Source: Hedera helix (lineage: Eukaryota > Streptophyta > Magnoliopsida > Apiales > Araliaceae). Taken from it: a stretch of 64,000 nt of DNA. The position numbers and the translations under genes were made by a program. Every line of letters starts with the position of its first letter. The first letter of the stretch is position 1. A model generated the notes under the pieces. It ran no database searches and was not told the DNA's origin. It worked only from the letters and a program-made list of their open reading frames with translations. Positions 61,601 to 64,000 of this stretch are shown here, piece by piece. The stretch is taken from contig OX359281.1 of the NCBI GenBank assembly GCA_947179155.2, forward strand, positions 42,505,467 through 42,569,466, given 5' to 3'.

Positions 61601-64000
61601 GCTGCAGTAATTCTCAGCAGTTCTTCCATATCTTTTGATATCAACCGCTGGACACCTTCCAAGGGAAGTACTACCTCTTTCAAATGCTTAATGCTTTCCT
61701 TTGAAAGGGATTGCATAAGGTTGGCACCCTTAACAATTGTATTTGCAACTTCAAAACACAAAATTGAAATTTTATTTCCCTTCATTGCCACCCCTGATAC
61801 AAAACCGCTGCTGAGGTTCAAATTTGTCATGCTGCTACCAAGTGTATCCAAAACTTCTACAGCCTTCCCCAGCCCAGCAGTTCCTGCTCTACCTAGAATT
61901 GAACTAACTTCTGAAACCTGTATTAACAATATCAGAAGATAAAAGTAAAAAAAAAAAAAAAACCATTGGCGCTATTTAACAAAGTAATACAAATAAAGCA
62001 CCATAAAGGCAATGACCTTCATTTCATAATAAAGATCACTAGTTACCCTTGAAAAGATTATAAGCGCAATCTGAATTTATTTTTCCTAATTCCATTTCCG
62101 GTGATAACTTAGTAGAAACTAATATAAAATATTTCTGCAGTATCGAGAGAAAATCATGTAATAAATCAGGAACTACATATTTAAATTAAATTCCAGCATC
62201 ATTAAAAGTGAGGCATTTGTATCGAGTGTATTGAGAATGGCAATGCGAAAACGAGAAAGAGACAATCACAGAGCCTCGAGTGAATGATAGGAGGTGTTTC
62301 TAAACCAGGCATGGCATTATAAGCAACACAAAGTGAAACACTTCATAAATGACAGCCAACGTGACATTTGATTTTCTTATAGAGTCAAGTTTCATTATAA
62401 CTCTAATCACTGGAGCTTATTTTCTCCATGCCAGAAGTCATTGAGCACCAACTGGAGCCTACACTAGCATTTTGTGATATCTTAGTAAATCGAGTAAATA
62501 TTTTTATAGGAAATAAACCAAGTCAATATTAAAACCTGAAACTACAGAGATTTATTGAAAAGCCAAATGAAAATCCCTAGTTAGTGGTGCCACTATGCTG
62601 ATATACCCAGAGTTTGGGGTAAATATTCCATATTCAGTTAGACTTGGACATTAAAGTGTGGTAAAAAATAACTGGTACACTTATAGTTGGTTTGGTAAAG
62701 TTTAATAGGTTATTATATATAAGGATGTAATTCACTCTTTAACAGATAGAAACTTGATTTAAGAATTTTGAGCATATTCTGTTGTTCCCTCCCCTTTTCT
62801 TCTTTAACTCTATCCCAATTCCCTCACAAATTCTAAACATTAGATCCCATCCCCTCCTACCTCCAAAATAAGAATCAAAATCATAGTCTATCCATACTCC
62901 TCAATGCTGTAGTCTATAGGATCCAACTTGAAATTCCCCTAGTTCTATCATTTACACATTGAAGTATGATATGAGATGATTCAACCAAGTTAAAATTACA
63001 AGAGTCCTCCACTCTCCAATAATCATGGATATTAATTGCCATTAAAACATGACTAAAAAGTAAAGGATTCTGTCTTCCAGACTAAAGGAAGAGCTTCAAA
63101 CATTTACTTATTCCTGTCATAGATTTATCCTAGAACCCCAAATACTCCATTTGTCCCATAATAATTGAATCCTTTGACATTTCACGCATATAAAGGATTT
63201 GTGATGACTTTTGGGTAAATCTCCAAAATGCCCAAGCAAAATTTAAAAACTAGAGACAAACTTTGAATTTTCAATATATCCAAGCTTAAAAGATAACTAC
63301 TAGTTAGAATTTTGGATAGGAGAAGTACAGTGTGAGGAAAAGAGAAAATAATTGTAGTAAACGAATGACGGCCTCCCAATCTGGCCAAAATGTTGGTAGA
63401 AGAAATCTTTGTTTAACCTTTTCTAGTGAATCAAGAGGAATAGTGGCCTTGCCCATATCATCGCGAGCAAATAAAGTTTGAGAAAACTGTCATCCTGAAT
63501 TTACACGACTTCCAATCGGATTCTTAGCTCAAGTAATTCAAAAGCAAATTTTCTTGCAAACAGAGATACCATAGTTGAATGACCAAATGGGCAACTCTAA
63601 GGCTACCTAAGCTTTCCTTTTATTCAAATTTATGCCAAACCTCGTACTATGTTTTTGTCTTTTCTTTTCTTATGATCATGTAAACTTATGCCTTTTCTAT
63701 CTATGTCTCTAAAGTGTCCCTATATCCCTTTTTCTCATATATAATTCTGTCAAGAAACTCAAAAAGTCAGAAGCATGTCAGATCAACTGTGGGGTTATAT
63801 TGGATGTACTTGGAAAGTACAAACATTCCCTGACATCAGCGTTATCATGGTAAGAAATAATAAGATACGATAACGCCACAACTTAAAGTGAACCTATTTT
63901 AGAGTACCTACTTAGACATAAATTAGCAAAAAGAATAGAAAGTTTTAAATTTTTATGCCATTGCAAGATATGTGAACTAATTATCAATTTTGAGAATCTA
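53300..64000 (-). CDS. PSK SIMULATOR 1-like protein (DUF3475/DUF668), 5' end outside window
   Basis: Homologue of plant PSI1 proteins, N-myristoylated plasma-membrane-associated factors that promote growth and are linked to phytosulfokine signalling. Visible minus-strand coding exons: 61917-61592, 61333-61241, 61133-61043, 59158-59065, 56281-56184, 55940-55871, 55114-55020, 54652-54536, 54351-54275, 53936-53892 and 53804-53300. All have GT/AG borders, and the phases are consistent over 1611 nt (536 residues plus stop). The first visible exon starts at an acceptor (VSEVSSILGRAG), so the start codon and myristoylation site lie past 64000, behind an intron of more than 2 kb. DUF3475 lies at visible residues about 47-105 (KISILCFEVANTIVKG, ISKDMEELLRI). 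DUF668 lies at about 265-355 (LGSAGLALHYANIVTQID, PPNTRDALYHGLPPSIK). The tail ends ALDVIDRVDDI as in the family. Eleven coding exons are listed; alternative splice sites cannot be judged. Confidence 0.92.
53982..54001. repeat. (AG)n tract in a PSI1-like intron
   Basis: Ten AG units; on the transcribed strand this is a CT tract about 45-65 nt upstream of the acceptor of exon 53936-53892, where it could serve as part of the polypyrimidine region. Confidence 0.8.
54894..54973. repeat. compound (TG)n(AG)n microsatellite in a PSI1-like intron
   Basis: About 45 bp of TG with one interruption passes into 35 bp of AG. In the pre-mRNA this reads (CT)n then (CA)n and begins about 45 nt after the donor of exon 55114-55020. 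Confidence 0.9.
58613..58646. repeat. compound (AT)n(AG)n microsatellite
   Basis: AT repeats followed by eight AG units in the large intron between exons 59158-59065 and 56281-56184. Confidence 0.9.
58786..58873. repeat. 44-bp tandem duplication in a PSI1-like intron
   Basis: Two copies at 58786-58829 and 58830-58873, each starting TACCGTG and containing CTAGATAAGTTAACATACC and GTACGGCGTACCCG. They differ by a single C/T. The GTAC-rich words continue a little beyond the second copy. Confidence 0.85.
59431..59872. repeat. 236-bp tandem duplication in a PSI1-like intron
   Basis: Unit 1 is 59431-59666 and unit 2 59667 to about 59872. Both start CAAGTTAACACTA and share TTGCACATAATTGTAG, GTGCCATACGT, CCCTTTGTATACATTGTG and a C-rich run ending CCCAATTTGC. 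Numerous substitutions and small gaps separate the units, so the duplication is old. No coding sense or terminal repeats are seen. Confidence 0.8.
61487..61556. repeat. compound (TATG)n(TG)n(AG)n microsatellite
   Basis: TATG units, then TG with a CG interruption, then AG. In the pre-mRNA the CT part begins about 35 nt after the donor at 61591, similar in layout to the tract at 54894-54973. Confidence 0.9.
61918..64000 (-). other. first visible intron of the PSI1-like gene (incomplete)
   Basis: More than 2 kb without coding sequence on either strand that matches the family's N-terminus. Near 63143 the sequence TACTCCATTTGTCCCATAAT resembles a decayed Stowaway terminus. The window ends before the upstream exon is reached. 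Confidence 0.6.

Noticed and set aside
1..64000. tRNA, rRNA or microRNA genes
   Set aside because: No cloverleaf box A/B pair, rRNA segment or convincing long foldback outside transposons was noticed; the tRNA-like words found are primer-binding sites. A tRNAscan or small-RNA mapping would settle it.

Overview
The window is plant nuclear DNA. It is AT-rich, has intron-split genes with GT/AG borders, and carries plant-type transposons and microsatellites. The host genes have eudicot-like exon structures. I cannot name the species. Three host genes, all on the minus strand, are separated by mobile DNA.

Region by region: (1) 1667-13230 is a 14-exon alpha/beta-hydrolase gene of the EMB8-like family; exon phases add up to 492 residues. 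Its introns hold two small MITEs. (2) 14635-24983 is a complete Ty3/Gypsy chromovirus (Tekay/Del type) on the minus strand, with 2754-bp LTRs, a 5-bp target duplication and an intact 1548-residue polyprotein. (3) 24989-28830 is AT-rich spacer holding a decayed LTR fragment of the same family and a small MITE. (4) 28831-31161 is a three-exon arabinose-5-phosphate isomerase gene (SIS plus two CBS domains, 340 residues), which supplies the KDO pathway. (5) 31303-48533 is a Mutator-like element (MULE) with roughly 326-bp terminal inverted repeats and a 9-bp target duplication. One edge lies 142 bp upstream of the isomerase start codon. Its multi-exon transposase gene has one in-frame stop, and its last exon is split by a second copy of the Gypsy element (33007-43933, plus strand, 5-bp target duplication, 2958/2959-bp LTRs). 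That copy has an amber codon in integrase. (6) 48543-53299 is spacer with another copy of the small MITE family and a 60-bp tandem repeat. (7) 53300 to the window edge is the 3' part (12 coding exons, 536 residues) of a PSK-SIMULATOR-1-like gene (DUF3475/DUF668); its first exon lies beyond 64000.

The main story is transposon layering. Two very young, near-identical Gypsy copies lie in opposite orientation around the isomerase gene, one of them nested in a MULE that sits in the isomerase promoter. The two copies differ in instructive ways: a 169-bp deletion between two primer-site-like repeats, one extra unit in each of three LTR tandem arrays, and a single nonsense codon. I found no wholly new gene system; the strongest leads concern this nested and inverted arrangement and its likely effect on the isomerase gene.

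All coordinates and counts were derived by reading the sequence by eye. Family names rest on recognised motifs, not on database searches.
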